Notes under the pieces: model-generated | The model's database searches: none | What the model was told of the DNA's origin: nothing | Seen by the model: only the letters and a program-made list of their open reading frames with translations | Position numbers and translations under genes: made by a program | Part shown: positions 49,170 through 57,407 of the stretch, one piece after another | How positions within the stretch are numbered: the stretch's first letter is position 1 | How the letters are laid out: the number at the start of each line of letters is the position of its first letter | DNA from: Pseudomonas sp. UFMG81 | GTDB taxonomy: Bacteria > Pseudomonadota > Gammaproteobacteria > Pseudomonadales > Pseudomonadaceae | Length of the DNA: 64,000 nt | Assembly: GCF_015354575.1 (NCBI RefSeq) | Contig: NZ_JACAFQ010000009.1 | Location: 79,291 to 143,290, forward strand | Direction: 5' to 3'

Positions 49170-49286
49170 ATGTTCTTCGACAACGTGGTGATCGCCGGTG
49201 TGGTGACGGTTGGGCTGATGCTGGCCTTCTTTGCCGGTCTGGGTATTTTTATCTGGAAGGATTCGAACAAGCGTAAGCAGCGGTGA
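49170..49286 (+). CDS. ccoM: Cytochrome cbb3 oxidase small subunit CcoM
   Basis: A 38-residue single-helix membrane protein, MFFDNVVIAGVVTVG..., with a helix through FFAGLGIFIW and a basic end KDSNKRKQR. It matches, from memory, the CcoM subunit that stabilises assembled cbb3-type terminal oxidase in Pseudomonas. It is too short to be found by usual ORF length limits. Ribosome site GGGAGG precedes ATG. It is alone here, not beside ccoNOQP, with two Anr-type boxes upstream suggesting induction at low oxygen. Confidence 0.85.
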   Translation: MFFDNVVIAGVVTVGLMLAFFAGLGIFIWKDSNKRKQR

Positions 49287-49318
49287 TCCTTTCTGATTCA
49301 TGAGCACGCAAGGCATTT

Positions 49319-49346
49319 AGGGCGACTTCGGTCGCCCATTTTTTTG
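49319..49346 (+). terminator. Intrinsic terminator of ccoM
   Basis: GGGCGAC-TTCG-GTCGCCC is followed by ATTTTTTTG, 33 bases after the ccoM stop. Confidence 0.9.
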
Positions 49347-49372
49347 TGTGTTGCGATAAGTTGTTGAGTGGG

Positions 49373-49394
49373 TTGTTTGGTTGTTTGGTTGTTG
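49373..49394. repeat. Octanucleotide tandem repeat (TTGTTTGG)2+
   Basis: Two full TTGTTTGG units and a partial one lie at the left edge of island 2, at the place of the (TTGATTTG)8 tract of island 1. Confidence 0.75.
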
Positions 49395-49731
49395 GTTTTG
49401 GAAGTTGTGAGTATATCCATTTGCTAGGGTGACGCTTATTCACCTTTCCGCCCTTACGGCGGCTTACTTTGGTCTTGGCCAAAGTAAGCAAAGCCGCTCG
49501 CTCCATTCATGCGGCCCCTGCGCTGCGCTCCGGGGTTCCCTCACTCCGGTCTTGCTCCCGGGAGTACGCACCGAAGGGCCATCCATGGCCCATCGGTGCT
49601 CGACGGGCATCCATGCCCGTCGCCTCCCTCCGCAAGCCCTCCGATCGGCCTCCTGAAGTCGCGAAGTTAGGGGTGGCGCCTATATTGGCGCTGCTGTCGC
49701 TCGTTGATTATTTTGTTGAACTTCAAATTGC

Positions 49732-49833
49732 AATCGCTGGCAAGTCGCAGCGGCGAACCGCAGCTCCCACAAGTACTGCGCTGAGCTCGAAACTCACGCG
49801 GTCACTGTGGGAGCCGGCTTGCCGGCGATGAGG
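49732..49833. repeat. Disrupted REP pair inside island 2
   Basis: The left REP arm (CAATCGCTGGCAAG...CAGCTCCCAC) is interrupted by about 16 extra bases including GCAGCGGCGAACCGC; the right arm GTGGGAGCCGGCTTGCCGGCG is intact. Confidence 0.7.
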
Positions 49834-49873
49834 CCATTACAAACAACACATCAATAACAATTAAATACGATCC

Positions 49874-49891
49874 GCTCTTGCTCTTGCTCTT
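49874..49891. repeat. Hexanucleotide tandem repeat (GCTCTT)3
   Basis: Three GCTCTT units followed by the same GCTTCTAAGCGCGCAATAG sequence as in island 1, where the tract has eight units. Confidence 0.9.
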
Positions 49892-50207
49892 GCTTCTAAG
49901 CGCGCAATAGTCCAGTCACCGCCAAACGCGACTTCAGGAGGCCGAACGTAGGACTTGCGGAGCGGGGCGATGGGCATGGATGCCCGTCGAGCACCGATGG
50001 GCCATGGATGGCCCTTCGGTGCGTCCACGCGGGAGCAAGGCCGGAGTGAGGGAACCCCGAAGCGCAGCGTAGGGGCCGGATGATGGGAGCAGGCGGTTTT
50101 GCTTACTTTGCCCAAGAGCAAAGTAAGCCGCCGTAAGGGCGGAAAGGTGAATCAGCGTCTCCATGCCAATGGATATTCACGCAATACCAACACCCACACA
50201 CTAGATG

Positions 50208-50267
50208 CTCGACCTCGACCTCGACCTCGACCTCGACCTCGACCTCGACCTCGACCTCGACCTCGAC
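50208..50267. repeat. Hexanucleotide tandem repeat (CTCGAC)10
   Basis: Ten perfect CTCGAC units at the right edge of island 2, in the place of the GCCGCA tract of island 1. Confidence 0.95.
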
Positions 50268-50371
50268 CCTTACACGAAGATGATTAGCTAGCTAATTAAT
50301 TGCCAACATCTTATCCTCCCCCTCGTTGTCTATCGTTCTTCAAGTACCCCAACCTCCCCAAGGTCCGATTC

Positions 50372-52360
50372 GTGCCCATCACCCTCCAGGCCCTGTTCGC
50401 CCCCAGCAGCCTAGCCCTCAAGTTCGCCATCAAGACCCTGCTCGGTGGTGGCCTGGCACTGTGGCTGGCAATGCGTTGGGGCCTGGAGCAGCCGGCCTGG
50501 GCGCTGATGACCGCGTTCATCGTCGCCCAGCCACTGTCGGGCATGGTGGTGCAGAAGGGCCTGGCGCGCCTGGCAGGCACCCTGGTCGGCACTTTCATGT
50601 CGGTGGTGTTCATCGGCCTGTTCGCCCAGACCCCCTGGCTGTTCCTGCTCACACTGGCACTGTGGCTGGCCCTGTGCACCGCCGCCTCGACCCAACTGCG
50701 CAGCGCCTGGGCCTACGCGTTCGTGCTGGCTGGCTATACCGCGGCAATCATCGCCCTGCCGGCCATCGATCACCCCCTGCAAGTGTTCGACCAGGCCGTG
50801 GCGCGCTGCACCGAAATCTGCCTGGGCATCTGTTGCGCCACCGCCACCAGCGCGCTGATCTGGCCGATGCGCGTTGAGCAGCAGCTGGCCGAGCAGGCAC
50901 GCCAGGCCTGGCACAACGGCCTGCTGGCCACCAGTGCCATGCTCGGTGGCGAAGACGAAGCCCGCAAAGGCTTGCTGGAAATCCTCGGGCGCATCGTCGC
51001 CATCGACGCGCAACGCGAGCATGCCTGGTTCGAAGGCAGCCGTGGGCGTCAGCGGGCGCGAGCGATCCAGGGTTTGAGCCAGAAATTGATGGTGCTGTTG
51101 CGCCTTTCGCGCTCGGTGCGCCGGCAGTGGCGCCAGCTCGACGAAGCGCAGGCGGCGCACCTGGCGCCTTGGCTTGAGCAGGTCCGCAGCTTGCTGGCCG
51201 CGCCTGACCAACCAAACCTGCTGGTGCTGCGCCAGCGCCTCTGGGACGCCGCCCACGACGAGCGAATCAGCCCCGCCGAGCACTATTGCCTGGCGCGCCT
51301 GACCCTGCTGCTGGACTACGCCATGGCCGCCACCCAGGCCCTGGACGATGTCGAGCAGGGCAGGGCGCCCAAGGAAGTTGCGCAAAGCTTGTCGGCCCAC
51401 CGCGACCTGTCGCTGGCGCTACTGTTCGGTTCGCGCAGCGCCATGGCCTTCCTGGTGATGAGCAGTTTCTGGCTGGCCACCGCCTGGCCCTCGGCGCCGG
51501 GCGGGCTGGTGCTGACCTGCGTGGTCTGCAGCCTGTTCGCCAGCCGCGAGAATGGCGCGCAGATCGGCTTGAGTTTTCTGCGCGGCATCCTGCTGGCGAT
51601 ACCGGTCGCGTTCTTGGTCGGGCAGATCCTGCTGCCGCAGTGGAGCAGCTACGCCATGCTCTGCCTGGGCATGGGCGTACCGCTGTTCTTCGGGGCGCTG
51701 GGCATGGCCCATCCGCGCACAGGGGCGACCGCCACCTCGTATTGCCTGCACTTCATCGTGCTGGTGGCACCGCTCAACGCCATGCATTTCGATGTGGCGA
51801 GCATGCTCAACAGCGCGCTGGCCATGCTGATCGGCGTCGGTGCGGCGGTGCTGGCCTTCCGCTTGCTGGTGTTGCGCCACCCGGCATGGCTTGGCCGGCG
51901 CTTGCGTGCGGCCACCCAGGACGACCTGGTGCGCCTGACCCGCCGTGAGCTGCGTGGCGCCGACAGCTGGTTCGGTGGGCGCATGGCCGACCGCCTGATG
52001 CAACTGGCGCGGCATGCCAGCGAATTGCCGGCGGCCGAGCGCAAGCGTTGGGACGATGGCCTGCATGGTCTGGATATCGGCGATGAACTGGTGCACCTGC
52101 GCATGTGCCTGGCGGTGGCCCAGGCATCGTTGGGCAGCGCCGAACGCCAATATTTGCAGCAGTTGGAAGCGGTGCTGGCCAGCGGCCCGGCGCCCGGCCG
52201 GGGGCAGCGCCTGGATGCCGCCAGCGAACAGTTCATCGAGGCGCTGCATCGCCAGCCACCCAGCGATCCGCTGCGCCTGGCCGAGGGTGCGGTGCTGCAA
52301 CTGCGCAAGAGCTGGGGCAAATGGTGCCGCTGGCAGGAGGATACCCATGGGGTTGCGTGA
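50372..52360 (+). CDS. FUSC-family efflux permease (AaeB-like)
   Basis: A 662-residue inner-membrane protein with the two-half FUSC layout: helices at ~10-170, a cytoplasmic domain, then a second helix set (SAMAFLVMSSFWLATAWPS, GGLVLTCVVCSLFAS, LGMGVPLFFGALGM) and a C-terminal soluble domain. It is the pump of an AaeXAB-like aromatic-acid efflux system by family. Start GTG 50372 follows AAGG; the frame upstream has no other good start. The next gene overlaps it by 14 bases. Confidence 0.9.
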   Translation: MPITLQALFAPSSLALKFAIKTLLGGGLALWLAMRWGLEQPAWALMTAFIVAQPLSGMVVQKGLARLAGTLVGTFMSVVFIGLFAQTPWLFLLTLALWLALCTAASTQLRSAWAYAFVLAGYTAAIIALPAIDHPLQVFDQAVARCTEICLGICCATATSALIWPMRVEQQLAEQARQAWHNGLLATSAMLGGEDEARKGLLEILGRIVAIDAQREHAWFEGSRGRQRARAIQGLSQKLMVLLRLSRSVRRQWRQLDEAQAAHLAPWLEQVRSLLAAPDQPNLLVLRQRLWDAAHDERISPAEHYCLARLTLLLDYAMAATQALDDVEQGRAPKEVAQSLSAHRDLSLALLFGSRSAMAFLVMSSFWLATAWPSAPGGLVLTCVVCSLFASRENGAQIGLSFLRGILLAIPVAFLVGQILLPQWSSYAMLCLGMGVPLFFGALGMAHPRTGATATSYCLHFIVLVAPLNAMHFDVASMLNSALAMLIGVGAAVLAFRLLVLRHPAWLGRRLRAATQDDLVRLTRRELRGADSWFGGRMADRLMQLARHASELPAAERKRWDDGLHGLDIGDELVHLRMCLAVAQASLGSAERQYLQQLEAVLASGPAPGRGQRLDAASEQFIEALHRQPPSDPLRLAEGAVLQLRKSWGKWCRWQEDTHGVA

Positions 52361-52553
52361 GTGGGCGCTGGGCGGTGTGCTGCTCAGCCCGTTCTTGATC
52401 TATGTGTTGCTGGCGCTGCTGTTAACCGGCCTGCTGCGCTTTGCCGTGCAGGCCACCCCGCTGGGGCGCTGGATCTGGCATGAGGCGCTGTTCGACGTGG
52501 CGTTGTTCGTTTGTGTCCTGTACCTGGTAGTGCGTCTGCTGGGGCCATTGTAA
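52347..52553 (+). CDS. DUF1656 small membrane protein (AaeX-like)
   Basis: A 68-residue protein with two transmembrane helices (SPFLIYVLLALLLTGLLRF and ALFDVALFVCVLYLVVRLL). It matches AaeX in size and topology. It lies between pump and adaptor, overlapping the pump gene by 14 bases, with AGGAGG before ATG 52347. The family's exact job is not known. Confidence 0.9.
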   Translation: MGLREWALGGVLLSPFLIYVLLALLLTGLLRFAVQATPLGRWIWHEALFDVALFVCVLYLVVRLLGPL

Positions 52554-52564
52554 GGAGTAAGTCG

Positions 52565-53434
52565 ATGCGTGCAGCCGTACGTACCCTGGTCACCCTGTGT
52601 GTGGTGATCCTCGCCGTGTTCGCCGGCTATCAACTCTGGCAGTACTACATGCTCACGCCCTGGACCCGGGATGCGCGGGTGCGCGCCGATGTGGTGGTGA
52701 TCGCCCCTGATGTTTCCGGTTGGGTGAGCGCACTGAAGGTGCATGACAACCAGCAGGTCAAGGCGGGCGACTTGTTGATGACCATCGACCGCGAACGTTT
52801 CCAGGCCGCCTTCGACCAGGCCACGGCCGTGGTCGAGACCCGCACCCAGCAGTTGCGCCTGCGTGATCGCGAGGCGGCGCGGCGTACCGCCCTGGGGCCT
52901 GATGCGATCAGTGCCGAACTGCGCGAGAACGCCCAGATCAACGCCGCCGTCGCCCGTGGTGAACTGCGTGAGGCCCAGGCCCAGTTGCAGGTGGCCAGTA
53001 TCAACCTGGCCCGCAGCGAAGTGCGTGCCCCGCGCGCGGGGCATATCACCAACCTGCGCCTGGCCGAGGGCAACTTCGTCAACACTGGGCAATCGGTGAT
53101 GGCGCTGGTGGACGACGCCACCTTCTATATCCAGGCGTATTTCGAGGAGACCAAACTGCCACGCATCCGCGTCGGCGACCCGGTCAAGGTCTGGCTGATG
53201 GGCGCGGGGGATTCGATGCAGGGGCATGTAGAGAGCATCAGCCGCGGCATCACCGACCGCAACTCGACGCCGGACGGGCAATTGCTGCCTGAGGTGGAGC
53301 CGACCTTCAACTGGGTGCGGCTGGCGCAGCGGATCCCGGTGCGGATCCGCCTGGATGCGATCCCCGAAGGGGTGACCCTCAGCGCTGGCATGACGGCGAG
53401 CGTGCAGGTGCGTGAGGAGCAGGTCGCGCGGTAA
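52565..53434 (+). CDS. HlyD/EmrA-type efflux adaptor (AaeA-like)
   Basis: A 289-residue periplasmic adaptor. An N-terminal anchor helix (TLVTLCVVILAVFAGYQLW) is followed by a lipoyl/barrel-sandwich half (VVVIAPDVSGWVSALKVHDNQ), a short hairpin coiled coil (~80-130), and the second half ARSEVRAPRAGHITNL. It would link the FUSC pump to an outer-membrane channel supplied elsewhere. AAGGAG precedes ATG 52565. Confidence 0.92.
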   Translation: MRAAVRTLVTLCVVILAVFAGYQLWQYYMLTPWTRDARVRADVVVIAPDVSGWVSALKVHDNQQVKAGDLLMTIDRERFQAAFDQATAVVETRTQQLRLRDREAARRTALGPDAISAELRENAQINAAVARGELREAQAQLQVASINLARSEVRAPRAGHITNLRLAEGNFVNTGQSVMALVDDATFYIQAYFEETKLPRIRVGDPVKVWLMGAGDSMQGHVESISRGITDRNSTPDGQLLPEVEPTFNWVRLAQRIPVRIRLDAIPEGVTLSAGMTASVQVREEQVAR

Positions 53435-53446
53435 TTGACCGGCAGC

Positions 53447-53519
53447 CCTCGCGGGGCAAGCCCGCTCCCCCGACGATCTGCTTGAGCCGTGTGGGAGTGG
53501 GCTTGCCCTGCGATGGCCC
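53447..53519. repeat. REP inverted pair
   Basis: CCTCGCGGGGCAAGCCCGCTCCC faces GTGGGAGTGGGCTTGCCCTGCGATGGCC between the efflux operon and a convergent SDR gene. Confidence 0.8.
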
Positions 53520-53527
53520 ACCTTCCA

Positions 53528-54256
53528 TCAAGGTTGCTGCGCGGTGGCCGCCAGCACGATCTCGCGAATGCACACGTGTTGTGGCTGCTGGTAGGCCCAG
53601 ACGATCGCCCCGGCCACATCCTCCGCCGCCAGCACCACGCCGCCCATGTCATTGGCTTTCCACGCTTCGTAGCCGAGCTTGATGCTTTCGTCGGTGGTAT
53701 GCCCGAGCAGCTCGGTCTCCACCGCGCCCGGGGCGATAGTCACTACCCGCACATTGTGCGGCGCCAGCTCTTCGCGCAGGTTCTCCGACAGCCCGTGCAC
53801 GGCGAACTTGCTGCCGACATAGGCCACATGGTTGGGGAAACTCTTGCGCCCGGCCACGGAACTCACGTTGATCAGCGTGCCGTGCCGGCGTTCGCGCATG
53901 CCGCCGACCAGCGCATGCACGCCATTGAGCAGGCCTTTGACGTTGATGTCGAACATGCGCTCCCATTGCTCCGGATCCTGTTCGTGCATCTGCCCCAGCA
54001 GCATCACCCCGGCGTTGTTCACCAGTGCATCGGCGGGGCCGAACTGGGTTTCGGCTTCCTGCACGGCGGCAACCAGCGCGGCACGATTACGAATGTCCAC
54101 GGCGCGGCACAGGCAGTTGGGCAGCGCCAATTGCTCCAGACGCTCCAGGCGGCGGGCGATCAGCAGCAGCGGGTGACCGGCGGCAGAAAACAGGCGGGCG
54201 GTGGCGGCGCCGATACCGGAGCTGGCACCGGTGACGATGATCAGTGGTTTGAGCAT
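53528..54256 (-). CDS. Short-chain dehydrogenase/reductase
   Basis: A 242-residue classical SDR. Cofactor motif TGASSGIG, NNAG motif LVNNAGVML, catalytic Ser in VSSVAG and YxxxK as YVGSK. It resembles YdfG-like 3-hydroxy acid dehydrogenases. GGGAGG precedes ATG 54256. It is divergent from the compact LysR gene at 54358 (101-base gap), which may regulate it. Confidence 0.93.
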   Translation of the reverse strand: MLKPLIIVTGASSGIGAATARLFSAAGHPLLLIARRLERLEQLALPNCLCRAVDIRNRAALVAAVQEAETQFGPADALVNNAGVMLLGQMHEQDPEQWERMFDINVKGLLNGVHALVGGMRERRHGTLINVSSVAGRKSFPNHVAYVGSKFAVHGLSENLREELAPHNVRVVTIAPGAVETELLGHTTDESIKLGYEAWKANDMGGVVLAAEDVAGAIVWAYQQPQHVCIREIVLAATAQQP

Positions 54257-54357
54257 GATTGCCTCCCAGGCATAATCGTTTTCGATGGTAGAAAGTGTAG
54301 ATAGTCATCTGCACCCTGAAAAACGGCTTATTTCTCTGGCTGGTATCGGTTTTAACT

Positions 54358-55137
54358 ATGGATATACGTCATCTCAAGGCCTTTATCGCGGTCTTCGAAG
54401 AGCGCAACATCACCGCCGCCGCCCAGCGCTTGTGCGTGGCGCAGCCGACCTTGTCGGTGACTATCCGCCAGTTGGAGGAGGATCTGGGCGCTGCGCTGTT
54501 CATGCGCCAGGCCCGGGGCGTCGAGGTCAGCGAACAGGCACGCGAGCTGTACCCGCAGGCGTGCCGGATGGTCGCCGAAGCCGAGGCCTTGCGCCTGCGT
54601 TTTCGTCAGGGGCAGGCGCGCGCGCCACTGGCGTTGGGTATCGAGGCGGATATCGCACCTGCCCAGGTCGAGGCCTGTGTGCGTCTGGCTTCGCAGGCAG
54701 TGGCGGGCCTGCAATTGACTCTGCTTGAGGGATGCGACGGCGATGCGCGGTTGGCCGACGAGGCCCAGCGCTGTGAGGATGAATTGTTCCTGCCCTTGTG
54801 GGAGGAGCCCTTCGTGCTGGTCTGCGCGAAGGGTAACCAGCCCGCTGGACGCTGGGTCAGCTGCCCGCGGCATTCGTCGCACCAGCGCTTGATGGCGCTC
54901 TATGGTGAGGGTGAGCAGGTCGCCCAGGCCGGCTCGTTGCAACTGACCCTGACCATGGTCGCGGCTGGCCTGGGGGCGGCCTGGCTGCCGCAGTCCCTGG
55001 CCGAGTCGCATCCCGGGGTGTACTGGCAGCCGGGCAGCGGGCTGACCCTGCGCCGCCGGGTGGGCCTGTGCGTGGCCCACGAAGCCTTGGCGCTGCCCGC
55101 GTTGGCGACCCTTTATCAGGCCTTGGTCCGCGCCTGA
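54358..55137 (+). CDS. LysR-family regulator, compact
   Basis: A 259-residue LysR-type regulator. N-terminal winged HTH: HLKAFIAVFEERNITAAAQR ... QPTLSVTIRQLEEDLGAALF. The effector domain is shorter than usual (family ~300 residues), mostly between ~95 and 150, but ends normally. It lies divergent from SDR 53528 and convergent with SDR 55177. Confidence 0.92.
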   Translation: MDIRHLKAFIAVFEERNITAAAQRLCVAQPTLSVTIRQLEEDLGAALFMRQARGVEVSEQARELYPQACRMVAEAEALRLRFRQGQARAPLALGIEADIAPAQVEACVRLASQAVAGLQLTLLEGCDGDARLADEAQRCEDELFLPLWEEPFVLVCAKGNQPAGRWVSCPRHSSHQRLMALYGEGEQVAQAGSLQLTLTMVAAGLGAAWLPQSLAESHPGVYWQPGSGLTLRRRVGLCVAHEALALPALATLYQALVRA

Positions 55138-55176
55138 ACCGGTTTGAGAGTTCAAGCGCGGCTGCGCTTCAACGCC

Positions 55177-55935
55177 TCAGAGGAACATCCCGCCAGAGAC
55201 CTCCAGGCGCTGACCGGTGATCCAGCCATTGCCGTCTTCCAGCAGCAAGGCGATGGCCGCGCCGATGTCGTCGGGCAAGCCAACCCGGCCCAGGGCGGTG
55301 TTGCCGGCGATGAAGTCATTGACCTGGTGATTGTCGCGCACCACGCCACCCCCGAAATCGGTCTCGATGGCGCCCGGGGCGAGGATGTTGACGCGGATAC
55401 CGCGAGCACCGAGCTCCTTGGCCTGGTAGCGGGTCAGCACTTCCATCGCGCCTTTCATTGCTGCGTAGGCGGCATAACCGGGCAGGGCGAAACGGGTCAG
55501 GCCGGTGGAGATGTTGACGATGCGCCCACCGTCAACGAGCAACGGCAGCAAGCGCTGGGTGAGGAAGAACGGGCCCTTGAGCTGGATGTTCAATAGCTGG
55601 TCGAACTGCGCCTCGCTGGTGTCACTGAATGGCACGTTCAGGCCGATACCGGCATTGTTTACCAGGAAGTCCAGCTGACGGCGGCCGAACTGTTGCTCCA
55701 GGGTGTCGCCCAGGCGTTCGACAAAGGCGGCGAAGCTTGCGCTGTCGCTGACATCCAGCTGCAACATGGCGGCGCGTACGCCGGCCTGCTCCAGCGAAGC
55801 GGCCACGCTGCGGGCCTCGTCGGCCTTGCTGTGGTAGGTGCCGATGATGTCGATGCCGCGGGCGGCCAGGTGCTCGGCGGTGTTGCGGCCCAGGCCGCGG
55901 CTGGCGCCAGTAATCAGGGCGATTTTGCGGGTCAT
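55177..55935 (-). CDS. Short-chain dehydrogenase/reductase
   Basis: A 252-residue SDR of the FabG-like type. Cofactor motif TGASRGLG, NNAG in LVNNAGIGL, Ser in NISTG and YxxxK as YAAMK; C-terminal GWITGQRLEVSGGM. Start ATG 55935 is chosen because the frame upstream is antisense to the divergent LysR gene. The 115-base gap is a likely LysR binding region. Confidence 0.93.
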   Translation of the reverse strand: MTRKIALITGASRGLGRNTAEHLAARGIDIIGTYHSKADEARSVAASLEQAGVRAAMLQLDVSDSASFAAFVERLGDTLEQQFGRRQLDFLVNNAGIGLNVPFSDTSEAQFDQLLNIQLKGPFFLTQRLLPLLVDGGRIVNISTGLTRFALPGYAAYAAMKGAMEVLTRYQAKELGARGIRVNILAPGAIETDFGGGVVRDNHQVNDFIAGNTALGRVGLPDDIGAAIALLLEDGNGWITGQRLEVSGGMFL

Positions 55936-56050
55936 GTCGGTTACCTCAGGTGCGGTGGTTGTTGCTGTCAGGTTATTGATCGGACTTATGCTGTTAAATC
56001 CACCGAAACCGGAAATACTGTTCGCAAATTCTGGACAATAGGCACTGCCA

Positions 56051-56962
56051 ATGAACAAGTTGGAACTGTTGCGCACCTTCGTCCGGGTCAGCGAGCTGAG
56101 CAGTTTCACCCTGGCCGGGGACAGCCTGGGGTTGCCACGCTCGACCGTCTCCGAACAGGTGCGGACGCTCGAGAACCTGCTGGGTACACGCCTGTTCAAC
56201 CGCACCACACGCCGGGTGCAGGCGACCCAGGACGGCGTGCTGCTGTACGAGCGCAGCAAGGACCTGCTGTCGGGGATGGATGAGATCGAGAGCCTGTTCC
56301 GGGCTGACGATGCCGAGTTGGCCGGGCGCCTGCGGATCGACCTGCCGACCATGATGGCGCGACGCATCATCGTGCCGGCATTGCCGCAGTTTCTTGAGCG
56401 CTTCCCACGGCTGGAGGTGGAGATCAGTTGCACCGACCGTCAGGTCGACCTGCTGCGCGAAGGCTTCGACTGCGTGATGCGCATCGGGGCACTGAGCGAT
56501 CTGGACGTGGTGGCCCGGCCGGTGGGGCGGCTGAGCATGCTCAACTGCGCAAGCCCCGGCTACCTCGAACGCCATGGTGTGCCCGCTACACTCGAAGACC
56601 TGGCCAGGCACCGGTTGGTGCATTACGTGCGCAACCTGGGCGCGCGCAGCCCGGGCTTCGAGTATGAGCTGGACGGTGAATTGCGCTTCCAGGCGATGGG
56701 CGGGGTGGTCACGGTCAACAACGCCGAGGCGTACTCGGCCGCATGCCTGGCCGGGCTGGGGCTGATCCAGGTGCCGTCGGTGGGGGTTGCCGAGCACCTG
56801 CGCCGGGGCGAGCTGGTGGCGGTGCTCGAGCCCTGGCAAGCGCGGGCGATGCCGGTGTCGCTGCTGTATGCGCGGCAACGCCATGTGCCGCGCCGGGTCC
56901 AGGCATTCATGAACTGGCTGGCGCTGTTGCTCCAGCCCCAGGTCGATCTGCCGCAGGGCTGA
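56051..56962 (+). CDS. LysR-family regulator
   Basis: A 303-residue LysR-type regulator of normal length. HTH: LELLRTFVRVSELSSFTLAG ... PRSTVSEQVRTLENLLGTRLF. The effector domain follows (IDLPTMMARRIIVPALPQFL). It is divergent from SDR 55177, the usual arrangement for a LysR and its target. Confidence 0.94.
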   Translation: MNKLELLRTFVRVSELSSFTLAGDSLGLPRSTVSEQVRTLENLLGTRLFNRTTRRVQATQDGVLLYERSKDLLSGMDEIESLFRADDAELAGRLRIDLPTMMARRIIVPALPQFLERFPRLEVEISCTDRQVDLLREGFDCVMRIGALSDLDVVARPVGRLSMLNCASPGYLERHGVPATLEDLARHRLVHYVRNLGARSPGFEYELDGELRFQAMGGVVTVNNAEAYSAACLAGLGLIQVPSVGVAEHLRRGELVAVLEPWQARAMPVSLLYARQRHVPRRVQAFMNWLALLLQPQVDLPQG

Positions 56963-57079
56963 AAAAGCCTTGGCGAACGGCGTGATGGTTGCGTTAGGCT
57001 GGCACCTGCGCGTTGCCCGCCAGAGGCGACCGCTTGTGCCCGGCGTGCGTCACTTCCGAATCATTTGCGAGGTAACGTC

Positions 57080-57400
57080 ATGGCCATCACGTCCCAGGAC
57101 ATCTGCAACGCCGCCGATCAGCTCAAGGGCTTCGTCGGTTTCCACGGCAAGCGCGGCACCCATATCGTGCGTTTTTCCGAAGATGCCTTCGGCATGGATG
57201 TGGCCGACGCCAGCATCACCCCCTGTTGCGAATTCGTCTGGCGCCCCGAGGCCGGGCAGCGCATGGCACTGTGTCGGGCGCGCCTGGCGTTGCTGCTGGG
57301 GCAGCATGTGGATGACCGCCTGAACATCGGCGAACCCCTGCGCCTGTACCTGCACCGCACCGACCTGCCGGAGATCGTCGCCGAACGGCGGCTGCGCTGA
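57080..57400 (+). CDS. Small hypothetical protein
   Basis: A 106-residue soluble protein with MAITSQDICNAADQLKGF at the start and FVWRPEAGQRMALCRARLAL in the middle. Start ATG 57080 has GAGG seven bases before it. No family recognised. It converges on the next gene with seven bases between stops. Confidence 0.7.
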   Translation: MAITSQDICNAADQLKGFVGFHGKRGTHIVRFSEDAFGMDVADASITPCCEFVWRPEAGQRMALCRARLALLLGQHVDDRLNIGEPLRLYLHRTDLPEIVAERRLR

Positions 57401-57407
57401 GCCTGGC

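Larger units (their letters stand above)
49410..50177. repeat. Long inverted-repeat element, island 2
   Basis: Left arm about 49410-49663, right arm about 49926-50177, inverted to each other. The outer ~110 bases match island 1 (GTATATCCAT, GTGACGCTTATTCACC, TTACGGCGGCTTACTTTGG). The inner arm module differs: it carries GGGCCATCCATGGCCC and GACGGGCATCCATGCCCGTC instead of the island 1 module. The centre holds a REP pair and a (GCTCTT)3 tract. I see no gene between 49287 and 50371. Confidence 0.85.

Noticed and set aside
55936..56433. N-terminal extension of the SDR gene ending at 55177
   Set aside because: It is antisense to the LysR gene at 56051; the SDR cofactor motif begins right after ATG 55935.
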